A stretch of 58,153 nucleotides of DNA from Rhodobacter sp. (GTDB lineage: Bacteria; Pseudomonadota; Alphaproteobacteria; Rhodobacterales; Rhodobacteraceae): NCBI GenBank assembly GCA_020250125.1, contig JADCEL010000015.1:1-58153 (forward strand). The letters run 5' to 3'. A model generated the notes under the pieces. It had not been told where the DNA came from. It saw only the letters and a list, made by a program, of their open reading frames with translations, and made no database searches. This document shows positions 9,621 to 19,234 of the stretch, piece after piece; position 1 is the first letter of the stretch, and the number at the start of each line of letters is the position of its first letter. The position numbers were made by a program, and so were the translations under genes.

Positions 9621-11588
9621 ATGACCCCAGCCAAGAAAGACCAACCCTGGCTTTTCCGGACCTATGCCGGGCATTCCACGGCAAGGGCCTCGAACGCGCT
9701 GTACCGCACCAATCTTGCCAAGGGTCAGACCGGCCTGTCGGTGGCCTTCGATCTGCCGACCCAGACCGGCTATGACAGCGACCATGAACTGAGCCGGGGC
9801 GAGGTGGGCAAGGTCGGCGTGCCGGTGGCCCATCTGGGTGACATGCGGATGCTGTTTGCGGATATCCCGCTGGAGCAGATGAACACCTCGATGACAATCA
9901 ACGCCACCGCCCCCTGGCTGCTGGCGCTGTATATCGCCGTGGCCGGGGAACAGGGGGCCGATGTGGCCGCCCTGAACGGCACGGTGCAGAATGACATCAT
10001 CAAGGAATACCTCTCACGCGGGACCTATATCTGCCCGCCCGGGGCCTCGTTGCGGATGATCACCGATGTCGCCGCCTATACGCAGCGGCATCTGCCCAGA
10101 TGGAACCCGATGAACGTCTGTTCCTATCACCTGCAGGAGGCGGGGGCGACGCCGGAACAGGAACTGGCCTTTGCCCTGGCCACCGCCTGCGCCGTGCTGG
10201 ATGATCTGAAAGGGAAAGTCCCGTCAGAGGATTTTCCCGGCATGGTGGGGCGCATCAGCTTTTTCGTGAATGCCGGCATCCGCTTTGTCACCGAACTGTG
10301 CAAGATGCGCGCCTTCGTCGATCTGTGGGATGAGCTGTGCCAGACCCGCTATGGCGTGACCGAGGCAAAGTATCGCCGCTTCCGCTATGGCGTGCAGGTC
10401 AATTCGCTGGGCCTGACCGAACAGCAGCCGGAAAACAACGTCTACCGCATTCTGATCGAAATGCTGGCCGTGACCCTGTCGAAGAACGCCCGCGCCCGCG
10501 CCGTGCAACTGCCCGCCTGGAACGAGGCGCTGGGTCTGCCGCGCCCCTGGGATCAGCAATGGTCGCTGCGCATGCAGCAGATTCTGGCCTATGAGACCGA
10601 CCTTCTGGAATTCGACGACCTGTTTGACGGCAATCCGGCGGTGGACCGCAAGGTTGAAGAGCTGAAGGCGGGCGCGCGGGCCGAGCTGGCGCAGATCGAC
10701 GCGATGGGCGGGGCGGTGGCCGCCATCGACTATATGAAGGGCCGCCTGGTTGAAGCGAATGCGGAACGGATCGGGCGGATTGAAAGCCGCGAAACCGTTG
10801 TGGTCGGCGTCAACCAATGGACCGAAGCCGCGCCGTCACCCCTGACCGCAGGCGACGGATCCATCATGCAGGCCGACCCCGGGGCAGAGGCCGATCAGAT
10901 CGCCCGACTGACCGCCTGGCGCGCCGCCCGCGATGCGGCGGGCGTGGCCCGTGCACTGGACGCGCTGCGGCAGGCCGCCGCTACCGGGGCCAACATCATG
11001 CCCGCCTCGATCGCCGCCGCAAAGGCCGGGGTGACGACCGGGGAATGGGGTGCCGTGGTGCGCCAGGCTTTTGGCGAATACCGCGCCCCCACCGGCGTGT
11101 CGCGCAGCCCGTCGAACCGGACCGAAGGGCTGGAACCGATCCGCGCGGCGGTCGATCTGGTGTCGGCCAAACTGGGACGCCGCCTGAAGTTCCTGGTCGG
11201 CAAGCCGGGGCTGGACGGCCATTCCAACGGTGCCGAACAGATCGCCGCCCGCGCCCGCGACTGCGGCATGGACATCCGCTATGAGGGCATCCGCCTGACC
11301 CCGTCCGAAATCGTTGCCGCCGCAGCCGACGAACAGGCGCATGTCGTGGGCCTGTCGATCCTGTCGGGCAGCCACATGCCGCTGATCGTTGAGGTGCTGG
11401 ACCGCATGCGCGCGGCGGGCCTGGGCGATGTGCCGCTGGTGGTGGGCGGCATCATCCCCGAAGACGACGCGGCCCGCCTGCACGCCTTGGGGGTCGCGGC
11501 CGTCTATACGCCAAAGGATTTCGAGTTGAACCGGATCATGATGGATATCGTGGGTCTGGTGGATCAAACGAAAGCGGCTGCGGAATAA
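9621..11588 (+). CDS. ecm: Ethylmalonyl-CoA mutase (B12-dependent)
   Basis: 655 residues. It converts (2R)-ethylmalonyl-CoA to methylsuccinyl-CoA. The catalytic barrel opens with FRTYAGHSTARASNALYR, and the C-terminal cobalamin-binding domain carries the DxHxxG motif (KPGLDGHSNG, near residues 530-540). It is shorter than methylmalonyl-CoA mutase (about 710). I assign Ecm on this length, the N-terminal signature and the adjacent ccrA. The start is the ATG preceded by GGAG; an upstream in-frame start lacks a ribosome site. It is divergent from the small exported-protein gene. Confidence 0.92.
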   Translation: MTPAKKDQPWLFRTYAGHSTARASNALYRTNLAKGQTGLSVAFDLPTQTGYDSDHELSRGEVGKVGVPVAHLGDMRMLFADIPLEQMNTSMTINATAPWLLALYIAVAGEQGADVAALNGTVQNDIIKEYLSRGTYICPPGASLRMITDVAAYTQRHLPRWNPMNVCSYHLQEAGATPEQELAFALATACAVLDDLKGKVPSEDFPGMVGRISFFVNAGIRFVTELCKMRAFVDLWDELCQTRYGVTEAKYRRFRYGVQVNSLGLTEQQPENNVYRILIEMLAVTLSKNARARAVQLPAWNEALGLPRPWDQQWSLRMQQILAYETDLLEFDDLFDGNPAVDRKVEELKAGARAELAQIDAMGGAVAAIDYMKGRLVEANAERIGRIESRETVVVGVNQWTEAAPSPLTAGDGSIMQADPGAEADQIARLTAWRAARDAAGVARALDALRQAAATGANIMPASIAAAKAGVTTGEWGAVVRQAFGEYRAPTGVSRSPSNRTEGLEPIRAAVDLVSAKLGRRLKFLVGKPGLDGHSNGAEQIAARARDCGMDIRYEGIRLTPSEIVAAAADEQAHVVGLSILSGSHMPLIVEVLDRMRAAGLGDVPLVVGGIIPEDDAARLHALGVAAVYTPKDFELNRIMMDIVGLVDQTKAAAE

Positions 11589-11675
11589 CACCACCCCCCG
11601 CTTCCTCAGGGTCGCAGCCGCCGACGCAGGGCCCCCTCCCTTTAATTCTTCTTGGCCAAAATACCCCACGGGGGT

Positions 11676-11696
11676 CCGGGGGTGTGAAACCCCCGG
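11676..11696. terminator. Hairpin terminator-like element downstream of ecm
   Basis: Perfect 8-base stem CCGGGGGT/ACCCCCGG with a 5-base loop, preceded by AAAATACCCC. A related AAATATCC-plus-GGGGG element follows the MAPEG gene near 33.6 kb. Read on the minus strand the hairpin is followed by a T-rich stretch. A termination or mRNA-stabilising role is inferred. Confidence 0.55.
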
Positions 11697-11801
11697 CGCT
11701 CCGGCCCGGGCACCCGGCCAACCGGTCCCGCACACTTCCCAAAGCGGCCCTCCCCGGCTATGCCGGAGGGAGTCGTGTCCACAGCCAGCAAAGGGTCGCC
11801 C

Positions 11802-12506
11802 ATGACCGTCCATATCGGCGCAAAGCCCGGCGACATTGCCGAGACCGTCCTTCTGCCCGGCGACCCCTACCGGGCGCGCTGGGCGGCCGAGACATTTCTT
11901 GAAAACCCGCGCCTGGTGAACGAGGTGCGCGGGATGCTGGGCTATACCGGCACCTGGCAGGGGCATCCGGTCACCATCCATGGCACCGGCATGGGCATGC
12001 CGTCGCTGTCGATCTATGTGAACGAGCTGATCCGCGATTTCGGCGCGAAAACCCTGATCCGCATCGGCTCTGCCGGGGGCATGCAGCCGCAGGTCAGGCT
12101 GCGCGATGTGGTGCTGGCCCTGTCCGCCACCACCCTGTCCACCCCGTCGCGCGGCATCTTCCGCGAGGTGAACTTCGCCCCCACCGCCGATTTCGGCCTG
12201 CTGCACGCGGCCTGGCACGCGGCGCAGGCCAAGGGTGTTCCCACCCATGCGGGCGGCATCTATTCGTCGGATGTCTTCTATGACGAACGCCCCGACCTGA
12301 CCGAGCAGCTGCAGCGCCACGGTATTCTTTGTGTCGAAATGGAAGCGGCCGAGCTTTATGCGCTTGCGGCCCGCTACGGCCGGCGCGCGCTGGCGGTTCT
12401 GACCATTTCCGACCACCTGCTGACGCAGGAGGCGCTGCCTTCGGCCGACCGCGAACGCAGCTTTGGCGACATGGTGCAGATCGCCCTGGGGGCCGCCTTC
12501 GCATGA
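11802..12506 (+). CDS. deoD: Purine nucleoside phosphorylase, DeoD type
   Basis: 234 residues, the normal length of hexameric PNP. It phosphorolyses purine (deoxy)nucleosides in the cytosol. Motifs: [22 protein letters not shown] at the N-terminus (first 22 residues), the GTGMGMPS phosphate/ribose loop, EMEAAELY in the ribose-binding segment, and TISDHL containing the catalytic Asp. The gene overlaps the next one by four bases (ATGA), so the two are very likely co-transcribed. Confidence 0.92.
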   Translation: MTVHIGAKPGDIAETVLLPGDPYRARWAAETFLENPRLVNEVRGMLGYTGTWQGHPVTIHGTGMGMPSLSIYVNELIRDFGAKTLIRIGSAGGMQPQVRLRDVVLALSATTLSTPSRGIFREVNFAPTADFGLLHAAWHAAQAKGVPTHAGGIYSSDVFYDERPDLTEQLQRHGILCVEMEAAELYALAARYGRRALAVLTISDHLLTQEALPSADRERSFGDMVQIALGAAFA

Positions 12507-13486
12507 AGCGCCGGCAGCTGGGCGCAGGCGGCCCGCAGGTGTCTGCCATCGGGCTGGGCTGCATGAGCTTTGGCGGCATCTTCGGCCCGACGGATGAGGC
12601 CGCAAGCCAGCGCTGCCTGGATGCCGCGCTTGATCATGGCATCGATTTCCTTGACATCGCCAATATCTACGGCATGGGCGTGTCGGAAAGCGTGGTGGGC
12701 CGGTTCCTCAAGCGCCGCCGCGCCGATGTGAGGATCGCCACCAAGGCCGGGATCGTCAGCGGCCCGAACCGGCGGTTCGACAATTCGGAACCCTATCTTC
12801 GCGCCGAACTGGAAGGGTCGCTGAAACGGCTGGGTGTGGACCATGTGGACCTGTTCTACATCCACCGCCGCGAACAGGCGCGCCCGATCGAAGAGGTGGC
12901 CGAAACGCTGGGCCGCCTGATCGACGAAGGCAAGATCGGCGGCTATGGCCTGTCCGAGGTGTCGCCCGGCACGCTGCGCCGTGCCCATGCGGTGCGGCCC
13001 TGCCGCGCCGTGCAGAACGAATATTCGGTGTGGTCCCGCCAGCCGGAACTGGGATTGATCCAGACCTGCGCCGGGCTAGGCGTGGCCTTCGTGCCCTTCT
13101 CACCGCTTGCGCGCGGGGTGTTCGGCGACCCGCCGGTTGATCCGCGCGCCCTGCCGCCCGGCGATTTCCGCCTGCAGATTCCGCGCTTTCACGAACCGGA
13201 CTGGTCGCTCAACACCGCGCAGATCGCCCGCTTCCGCGCCTTTGCGCAGGATCGCGGCTGGAGTGTTCCTGCCGCTGCCCTGGCCTGGGTGCTGGACCGG
13301 GGCCCGCACCTGATCCCCATTCCCGGGACGCGCAGGGCGGAAAACCTGATGGCCTGGATCACTGCTGATCAAATCGCCTTCACGGACGAAGACCGGGCCG
13401 CGATCGACCGCCTTCTGCCGGTGGGCTTCGCCTTTGGCGACCGCTACGGGCCCGATCAGGCCGCGACGGTGGAACGCTACTGCTGA
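12503..13486 (+). CDS. Aldo/keto reductase
   Basis: 327 residues, NADPH-dependent (beta/alpha)8 barrel. The family tetrad is visible: Asp in [11 protein letters not shown] (Asp/Tyr), Lys in IATKAGI and His in FYIHRRE. The C-terminal [12 protein letters not shown] binds NADP. The sequence resembles the YajO/IolS-like group that reduces sugar-type or small aldehydes; the exact substrate cannot be told. It starts in a four-base overlap with deoD, which suggests a role near nucleoside or deoxyribose catabolism (inference). Confidence 0.88.
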   Translation: MKRRQLGAGGPQVSAIGLGCMSFGGIFGPTDEAASQRCLDAALDHGIDFLDIANIYGMGVSESVVGRFLKRRRADVRIATKAGIVSGPNRRFDNSEPYLRAELEGSLKRLGVDHVDLFYIHRREQARPIEEVAETLGRLIDEGKIGGYGLSEVSPGTLRRAHAVRPCRAVQNEYSVWSRQPELGLIQTCAGLGVAFVPFSPLARGVFGDPPVDPRALPPGDFRLQIPRFHEPDWSLNTAQIARFRAFAQDRGWSVPAAALAWVLDRGPHLIPIPGTRRAENLMAWITADQIAFTDEDRAAIDRLLPVGFAFGDRYGPDQAATVERYC

Positions 13487-13504
13487 CGGCGCAGAAGGCG
13501 CGCC

Positions 13505-14368
13505 TCAGACCCCGTGCGTGCGGTCATATCCGTTGCGCGCGGGGCTGACCCAGCCCTGTGGCGGGGACAGGGGCGCAAACACCTCGACCAGCAGCGGATG
13601 GCAGGCCGCCACATCCGATGAATGTTCGGCCGAACAATCGCCCCCCGGACAGGCCGAAAGCGCGCCCAGCAGATCGGCCTCGGCAAAGAATTCGATGTAA
13701 TCGCCGGGGCGCACCGGGCTGGCTTTCATGAAGTATTGCCCGGTATCGCGGGTGAACCCGGTGCACATGAAGACATTGAGCACATCATGCACATGGCTTT
13801 CCGCCTGATGCAGCGGCAGGCCGGTTGCCGCCGCCAGCGCGCGCGTCAGGTTGGAATGGCAGCAGTGGTGATACTGCCCGCCATGGGACAGCAGATTGTG
13901 CGTATAGGGATCACAGCGCGTGCCGATCACGTCATGCACCGCCCCGCCGAAACTGTCGAACCCGTACCAGTCCAGCGTGTCATCGGTAATGGTCGCCAGC
14001 GGGCGCAAATGCGGAAAGGATGACCACATGCGGTCACCCGTTGACAGATGCGTGCCATGCAGCGCGCGCGTCTTGCCGGAATAGAACCGTTCAGACAGGT
14101 CGGCGGCATTCCACAGGTTCAGATCGCCCACCTGCGGCCCGTCCACGCTGACGATGCGGAAGAAATGCCCTGCCGGAACGCGGAACGCGGCGGCATCGCG
14201 CGGCGGGACCAGGGTTTCGCCGGTTTTGACCCATCCTGCCCGGACGGCCTGCAGGGCGGTCAGGTCGGGACGCGGCAGGTTTTCCACCGGGTAACAGATG
14301 ACCGGACGCACCGCCTTGCGCGCGGCGGCACCGGCAGGGGCCGGATGGACGGGGTGTTCGGACTTCAA
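13505..14368 (-). CDS. DUF1989 / urea-carboxylase-associated family protein
   Basis: 287 residues. The central region matches DUF1989: VPAGHFFRIVSVDGPQVGDL, then SERFYSGKTRALHGTHLS, and the Cys/His-rich HDVIGTRCDPYTH and YHHCCHSNL, which probably coordinate a metal. Relatives accompany urea carboxylase and some amine-utilisation pathways, but no such genes are here. The start is a TTG with a perfect AGGAGG seven bases upstream; the longer ATG reading frame has no ribosome site. The last codons lie 18 bases from the convergent aldo/keto reductase. Confidence 0.82.
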   Translation of the reverse strand: MKSEHPVHPAPAGAAARKAVRPVICYPVENLPRPDLTALQAVRAGWVKTGETLVPPRDAAAFRVPAGHFFRIVSVDGPQVGDLNLWNAADLSERFYSGKTRALHGTHLSTGDRMWSSFPHLRPLATITDDTLDWYGFDSFGGAVHDVIGTRCDPYTHNLLSHGGQYHHCCHSNLTRALAAATGLPLHQAESHVHDVLNVFMCTGFTRDTGQYFMKASPVRPGDYIEFFAEADLLGALSACPGGDCSAEHSSDVAACHPLLVEVFAPLSPPQGWVSPARNGYDRTHGV

Positions 14369-14375
14369 CCTGCGG

Positions 14376-14381
14376 CCTCCT
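14376..14381 (-). promoter_or_regulatory. AGGAGG ribosome-binding site deciding a TTG start
   Basis: On the minus strand AGGAGG is followed by seven bases and TTG AAG TCC. This is the best Shine-Dalgarno match near this gene and places the DUF1989 start at the TTG. Confidence 0.7.
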
Positions 14382-14430
14382 GACCATGCGAGATGCGCTG
14401 CGCGGACGGTGTCGCCCGGGATGCCGACTG

Positions 14431-14604
14431 TCAAGCAGGGTGCATCGGCGCGCGGAACAGGGTCGCGCAGGCTTTGGCGGGATCAAACCCGAACGCTGCC
14501 CCGTCCCTGCTGTCGGCTTCGCGCTCAAGGGTGGCGCGCAGGGTCACACCGGCTTCGCCGCCAAGGAACACCGCCGGGCAGGCGCGGTTGCCAAAGTCAT
14601 CAGA
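14431..14604 (-). pseudogene. Decayed 3' fragment of an unidentified gene
   Basis: A 57-codon open stretch on the minus strand ends in TGA and reads like a real protein C-terminus (VFLGGEAGVTLRATLERE, then GFDPAKACATLFRAP). It has no plausible ATG and is cut by a stop upstream. It may be the tail of a gene that once preceded the DUF1989 gene. The family is not recognised. Confidence 0.3.
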
Positions 14605-15059
14605 TCACCTCATGCCGTGCGATTCCGGTACAGCTTCCGGCAGGATCATGGCCGAAGCTGCCGTCTTTGGGTTCCATCCCTGCCCGGACCTGCCGGCGCG
14701 GCGGCAGGTCGGCCGCAGCCCGCGTCCTGTGCCGGTCATGGGACGCAGCGTTCCCCTTGCGATAACGGCAGGCGCGGTCTGGGCCCGCCGCACCCTGGCC
14801 CTTGGCGTGGTCCACGGTTTCAGCGGGGATCGTCGGGGCAGACTTCTGCGTATCACGGGCCGTCTGCTTTGGTCGGGAACCCCGGCAGATGCGCTGGCTG
14901 CGACATGCCGGGCTGCTGGCCTGTACCGGTGCCGGACAAGACAGGCGCAGATGCGGCACCTTTCCGGCAGGTCCGGCGGGTGCTTCACCTGCCCGGACGA
15001 TGGACGGAAAAGTGCCAGCCTTATGGGCTGCCCGACCGCAGGCCAGGGACAGTCCCCGT

Positions 15060-15087
15060 GCGGTCTGGCCGGGGCCATCGCCCCGGC
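15060..15087. repeat. Dispersed hairpin module CCGGGGCCA-CGCCCCGG
   Basis: GCGGTCTGGCCGGGGCCAYC followed by GCCCCGG. The same module recurs inverted near 21.31-21.34 kb. It forms a CCGGGGC/GCCCCGG stem like the terminal repeats and lies about 140 bases before hairpin module copy 2. Confidence 0.55.
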
Positions 15088-15198
15088 AACGCGCCACGCC
15101 TGCCACCCGTCCGCCGCTGGGGCCAAAGCCCCCGGCGAAGGGCACCGGCCTTTGTTGCGCTTGCGCGAACAGTCCCGTGCGGATTGTGGCCTCTGGCC

Positions 15199-15233
15199 GG
15201 GCGGAGAAACGCGATGCGTTTCCTGATCCGCCC
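15199..15233. repeat. Dispersed hairpin module, copy 2
   Basis: Outer arms GGGCGGA/TCCGCCC and inner arms GAAACGC/GCGTTTC around GAT. This is the same nested design as the copies at both ends of the window. It lies about 80 bases beyond the sdhB stop and could form the 3' boundary of the sdh transcript (inference). Confidence 0.65.
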
Positions 15234-15311
15234 GATCCGGCCCTCGCGCTTTACGGGATCAAGCGGACCTTACCCCCGGGCGAGCAGCCGGAATCTTGTT
15301 TCGGCACGCCC

Positions 15312-16088
15312 CTATACCACCCGTTCCACCATCAGCTGCTTGATCTCGGCAATCGCCTTGGCCGGGTTCAGACCCTTGGGGCAGGTCTTGGCGCAGTTCA
15401 TGATGGTATGGCAGCGGTACAGCTTGAACGGGTCTTCCAGGTTGTCCAGACGCTCGCCTGTTGCCTCATCCCGGCTGTCGATGATCCAGCGATAGGCGTG
15501 CAGCAAGGCGGCCGGTCCCAGATAGCGGTCGCCGTTCCACCAGTAGGACGGGCAAGAGGTGGAACAGCAGGCGCACATCACGCATTCATACAGCCCATCC
15601 AGCCTGGACCGGTCTTCGATGGATTGCCTCCATTCCGTGGCGGGCTGGTTCGTCTTTGTTTCCAGCCAGGGCATGATGCTGGCGTGCTGCGCGTAGAAAT
15701 GGGTCAGGTCAGGGATCAGGTCCTTGATCACCGGCATATGGGGCAGCGGATAGATGCGCACATCGCCCTTCACCTCATCCAGGCCATAGATACAGGCCAG
15801 CGTGTTGATCCCGTCGATGTTCATGGCACAGGACCCGCAGATGCCTTCGCGGCACGACCGGCGGAAGGTCAGCGTCGGGTCAATCTCGGTCTTGATCTTG
15901 ATCAGCGCGTCCAGAACCATCGGGCCGCAGCTATCCAGATCGACGAAATAGGTGTCGACGCGCGGATTCTGCCCGTCGTCCGGGTTCCAGCGATAGACCT
16001 GGAACTTGCGCACATTCGCGCCCTGGGGCCTGGGCCAGGTCTTGCCGGTGCGGATGCGCGAGTTTTTCGGAAGCGTGAACTGAACCAT
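15312..16088 (-). CDS. sdhB: Succinate dehydrogenase iron-sulfur subunit
   Basis: 258 residues. Complex II subunit carrying the [2Fe-2S], [4Fe-4S] and [3Fe-4S] clusters that pass electrons from SdhA to quinone. The plant-type ferredoxin motif is [16 protein letters not shown]; the other clusters sit in [16 protein letters not shown] and [17 protein letters not shown]. It is the last gene of the sdh operon and is separated from sdhA by three small genes instead of being adjacent. Confidence 0.97.
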   Translation of the reverse strand: MVQFTLPKNSRIRTGKTWPRPQGANVRKFQVYRWNPDDGQNPRVDTYFVDLDSCGPMVLDALIKIKTEIDPTLTFRRSCREGICGSCAMNIDGINTLACIYGLDEVKGDVRIYPLPHMPVIKDLIPDLTHFYAQHASIMPWLETKTNQPATEWRQSIEDRSRLDGLYECVMCACCSTSCPSYWWNGDRYLGPAALLHAYRWIIDSRDEATGERLDNLEDPFKLYRCHTIMNCAKTCPKGLNPAKAIAEIKQLMVERVV

Positions 16089-16400
16089 CTATCCCCTCCA
16101 ATCGGGACGTGCGTAAAGCGGCTGCCGGGGCATTTGCCCGGATTTGCGGTAGACGCAGGACTTGTAGACTTCGGCAGGATCGCGTCCCTGGACGAAATCG
16201 GATGTGACTGTCAATTCCAGTTCGCCCGTCAGCCCGTCCGATCCCATCCCGATATTCGTCCCCGTCAGCGGATTGCCGGCCTGCAGCGCGGGCGTGAAGC
16301 ATTGATCTTCTGCCTGGTCCACCGGAACCGGCCCGCAGGCGGCGACGGCCCCGCACAGCAGCACCCCGGTCAGGCACAGGCGCAGTCGGACGCGGGCCAT
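16089..16400 (-). CDS. Small lipoprotein between sdhA and sdhB
   Basis: 103 residues with a lipoprotein signal: LTGVLLCGAVAACGP, a lipobox ending at Cys around residue 22. The mature protein is about 80 residues with two further Cys (DQCFTPAL and KSCVYRKSG), a possible disulfide, and a TGTNIGMGSDGLTGELELTV segment. The family is not recognised. It ends directly at the sdhB start with no spacer, so it is translated from the sdh mRNA. A role in complex II assembly or envelope homeostasis is only conjecture from position. Confidence 0.75.
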   Translation of the reverse strand: MARVRLRLCLTGVLLCGAVAACGPVPVDQAEDQCFTPALQAGNPLTGTNIGMGSDGLTGELELTVTSDFVQGRDPAEVYKSCVYRKSGQMPRQPLYARPDWRG

Positions 16401-16401
16401 G

Positions 16402-16722
16402 CTACAGCACCAGCGGCGGCAGACCCTGGCCCGCGATGCAGGCGCGGGTCGCCGGGCGTTCGGCGATGGTCCGGATGGTCTGGATGGTCAGCGTGCCGGC
16501 ACTGTTGCCGACATTGCGGGCAAGCACGTTCAACTCGGCATTCGTCGCGTTGTTCAGGATGCATTCCGTGGCAAAGGTGTCGGCGGGCGGCGACGCCACA
16601 TCGCGCACGACAGGAAGCACCACCGTTTTCGCGGTGCGGCGTGTCAGGTCCGTTGCCAGATCTTCCGGCGAACAGGCCGCAAGCACCAAAGCCATCGCCA
16701 TCAGCCCCGCCAGGGATTTCAT
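16402..16722 (-). CDS. Small lipoprotein between sdhA and sdhB
   Basis: 106 residues with a textbook lipobox (LMAMALVLAACS; Cys at about residue 17). The mature part has two Cys (ATECILNNA and RACIAGQG) and a predicted helix LNVLARNVGNSAGTLTIQ. The function is unknown. It overlaps the preceding small gene by four bases (ATGA) and is separated from the next lipoprotein by one base. The tight packing makes it an integral part of the sdh operon. Confidence 0.75.
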   Translation of the reverse strand: MKSLAGLMAMALVLAACSPEDLATDLTRRTAKTVVLPVVRDVASPPADTFATECILNNATNAELNVLARNVGNSAGTLTIQTIRTIAERPATRACIAGQGLPPLVL

Positions 16723-17033
16723 TGCACAGGCCCCGTTCCGGGCGGGGCGGCAAGACAGGCCGCCCCGATGGCGCGCTGCCGGGCCGTTCCGGGATTGGTC
16801 CTGTCGGCAAAGGGGCGCAGATCGCAGTTGCCAGGGGTCAGCACCTGCCGGACCGCCGTTGACGGCACCCTGCGGGCACCGGCGTTTCCGCCGTTGATCC
16901 CTGCATTCCGGTGCGCCATGGCGCGCCCGGTCACAGCCCTGCCGTGGTTGCGGAAGCGGCCATTTCCGATCAGCCCGCCGACACCCGGCATGGACCCTGT
17001 CGCAGACAGCGGCATCGATGTGCGAAGGGCCAT
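16719..17033 (-). CDS. Hypothetical protein following sdhA
   Basis: 104 residues without a clear membrane segment. The N-terminal half is Gly/Arg/Ala-rich; the C-terminal half (VPSTAVRQVLTPGNCDLRPF, then ADRTNPGTARQRAIGAAC) looks protein-like and has two Cys, as in the two following lipoproteins. Its ATG overlaps the sdhA stop (TGATG) and its stop overlaps the next start. Overlapping layout supports translation; composition leaves doubt about the exact start. Confidence 0.5.
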   Translation of the reverse strand: MALRTSMPLSATGSMPGVGGLIGNGRFRNHGRAVTGRAMAHRNAGINGGNAGARRVPSTAVRQVLTPGNCDLRPFADRTNPGTARQRAIGAACLAAPPGTGPVQ

Positions 17034-18835
17034 CAGTAGACCCTTGCCTTGGGCGCAATCTTTTTCAGGTCGATCCCGCCGTCTTCGGGCCTGGTCAGCG
17101 GGTCAAGGTGAACCGGTCTTTGCCCGAGGGTGACCTTGTTTCCATCGACCCAGGCCAGGCTGTGTACCCGCCAGTTCACGTCATCGCGCGCGGGGTAATC
17201 TTCCTGCGCATGGGCCCCGCGCGATTCCTTGCGCGCCTCGGCGGCGACGATGGTGGCCAGGGCATTCGGCATCAGATTCGCCAGTTCCAGCGTTTCCATC
17301 AGGTCCGAGTTCCAGATCAGGCTGCGGTCCGTGACCTTGATGTCCTCCATCCTGGCCGCGACCGCCGTCATCTTCGCCACACCTTCGGCCAGCGTCCTGT
17401 CGGTGCGGAACACGGCCGCATCAGCCTGCATGGTGCGCTGCATCTCCAGCCGCAGCTGCGCCGTGGGCGTTGCGCCGTTCGCATGACGCAGCCGGTCGAA
17501 CCTGTCCAGCGCCTTATCCACGCTGGCCTTGTTCAGCACCGGGTTGGGCGTGGCCGGATCAACGATCCTGCCCGCCCGGATCGCCGCCGCGCGGCCGAAC
17601 ACCACAAGGTCGATCAGGCTGTTCGACCCCAGCCGGTTCGCGCCATGAACCGAGGCGCAGCCAGCCTCGCCCACCGCCATCAGGCCGGGCGAGATTGCAT
17701 CGGGATTGCCGGGCCGGGGGTTCAGCACCTCGCCCCAGTAATTCGTGGGAATGCCGCCCATGTTGTAATGCACGGTCGGCAGGACCGGGATCGGTTCCTT
17801 TTGCAGATCAACCCCGGCAAAGATGCGTGCGGATTCGCTGATGCCGGGCAGGCGCAGGTCCAGCGTTTCCTTCGGCAGGTGGTTCAGGTTCAGGTGGATG
17901 TGGTCCTTGTTCGGCCCCACGCCGCGCCCTTCGCGAATCTCGATGGTCATGCAGCGGCTGACCACGTCGCGGCTGGCCAGGTCCTTGTAGGTGGGGGCAT
18001 AGCGTTCCATGAACCGCTCGCCTTCGGAATTGGTCAGATAGCCGCCTTCGCCCCGCGCCCCTTCGGTGATCAGACAGCCCGAACCATAGATGCCGGTCGG
18101 GTGGAACTGCACGAATTCCATGTCCTGCAGCGGCAGGCCCGCGCGGGCCACCATGCCGCCGCCATCCCCGGTACAGGTATGGGCCGATGTGGCGCTGAAA
18201 TAGGCCCGGCCATAGCCGCCGGTCGCCAGCACCGTCATCTTGGCGTTGAAGACATGGATCGTGCCATCGTCCAGCTTCCAGGCGACGACGCCCTGGCAAT
18301 GCCCCTCTTCGGACATGATGAGATCGATCGCGAAATACTCGATGAAGAATTCCGCATTATTCTTCAGGCTTTGCCCGTAAAGCGTGTGCAGAATGGCATG
18401 GCCGGTGCGATCAGCGGCAGCACAGGTGCGCTGCACCGGCGGGCCTTCGCCATATTCGGTCGTATGGCCGCCAAAGGGCCGCTGATAGATCTTGCCGCTT
18501 TCGGTGCGGCTGAAGGGCACGCCATAATGCTCCAGCTCGTACACCGCCTTGGGGGCCTCGCGCGCCAGATATTCCATCGCGTCGCTGTCACCCAGCCAGT
18601 CAGACCCCTTGACGGTGTCGTACATGTGCCATTGCCAGCTGTCGGGGCCCATGTTGCCCAGGCTGGCCGCAATGCCGCCCTGGGCCGCCACGGTATGCGA
18701 CCGGGTCGGGAAAACCTTGGTCACGCAGGCGGTGCGCAGTCCCTGCTCGGCCATGCCCAGCGTTGCGCGCAGACCCGCGCCGCCAGCACCCACCACCACC
18801 ACATCGTAACTGTGCGTCTCGTAAGCGTAAGCCAT
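17033..18835 (-). CDS. sdhA: Succinate dehydrogenase flavoprotein subunit
   Basis: 600 residues. Oxidises succinate to fumarate with covalently bound FAD. The Rossmann motif is [12 protein letters not shown] at residues 13-24, and the FAD-linking His lies in [14 protein letters not shown]. Active-site elements include HPTGIYGSG and [10 protein letters not shown]. Length and motifs are normal for alphaproteobacterial SdhA. It lies 16 bases after sdhD. Confidence 0.97.
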   Translation of the reverse strand: MAYAYETHSYDVVVVGAGGAGLRATLGMAEQGLRTACVTKVFPTRSHTVAAQGGIAASLGNMGPDSWQWHMYDTVKGSDWLGDSDAMEYLAREAPKAVYELEHYGVPFSRTESGKIYQRPFGGHTTEYGEGPPVQRTCAAADRTGHAILHTLYGQSLKNNAEFFIEYFAIDLIMSEEGHCQGVVAWKLDDGTIHVFNAKMTVLATGGYGRAYFSATSAHTCTGDGGGMVARAGLPLQDMEFVQFHPTGIYGSGCLITEGARGEGGYLTNSEGERFMERYAPTYKDLASRDVVSRCMTIEIREGRGVGPNKDHIHLNLNHLPKETLDLRLPGISESARIFAGVDLQKEPIPVLPTVHYNMGGIPTNYWGEVLNPRPGNPDAISPGLMAVGEAGCASVHGANRLGSNSLIDLVVFGRAAAIRAGRIVDPATPNPVLNKASVDKALDRFDRLRHANGATPTAQLRLEMQRTMQADAAVFRTDRTLAEGVAKMTAVAARMEDIKVTDRSLIWNSDLMETLELANLMPNALATIVAAEARKESRGAHAQEDYPARDDVNWRVHSLAWVDGNKVTLGQRPVHLDPLTRPEDGGIDLKKIAPKARVY

Positions 18836-18851
18836 GATCTGTCCTGTGGGG

Positions 18852-19223
18852 TCAAAGAGCCAGCCGGATCAGGGCGAACAGCCCTGTCGCCATGCAGGCA
18901 TAGCTCAGGCAGGTGGCACCGATGATCAGCGCCTTGCGCGTGGTGCCCCGGGCATAATCCTCGATCATCACCTGCGCGCCGTTCTTGAAGTGGACAAGGC
19001 CCACGACCAGCGTCAATCCGGTGATGATCGCCGGAAAGGGCCGGGCAAAGTAGGCCAGCACCTCGGGGTATGGTGCGCCCAGGATGCGGCCAAAGGTGAT
19101 GACAAACAGCGGAATCAGCACGGCCAGCGCCACGCTGGACACCTGCATGTGCCAGAAATGTTCGGTCCCGGTCTTGGAAGACCCCAGCCCGCCGGCGCGC
19201 TTGCGGTCGGTCAGATAGGCCAT
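18852..19223 (-). CDS. sdhD: Succinate dehydrogenase membrane anchor SdhD
   Basis: 123 residues, three membrane helices, with the SdhD features [20 protein letters not shown] (quinone-site and heme region) and [17 protein letters not shown] (heme-ligand and quinone-site residues). It anchors the catalytic dimer and helps bind heme b. The ATG, 11 bases after sdhC, gives the family's normal start. Confidence 0.92.
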   Translation of the reverse strand: MAYLTDRKRAGGLGSSKTGTEHFWHMQVSSVALAVLIPLFVITFGRILGAPYPEVLAYFARPFPAIITGLTLVVGLVHFKNGAQVMIEDYARGTTRKALIIGATCLSYACMATGLFALIRLAL

Positions 19224-19234
19224 GCGTGCCTCCG

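Larger units (their letters stand above)
14605..15311. other. Long intergenic region with dispersed repeats
   Basis: About 700 GC-rich bases upstream of the DUF1989 gene and downstream of sdhB. All six frames give low-complexity Arg/Pro/Ala translations with no motif. It contains the two repeat modules listed separately. No gene is recognised. Confidence 0.6.
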
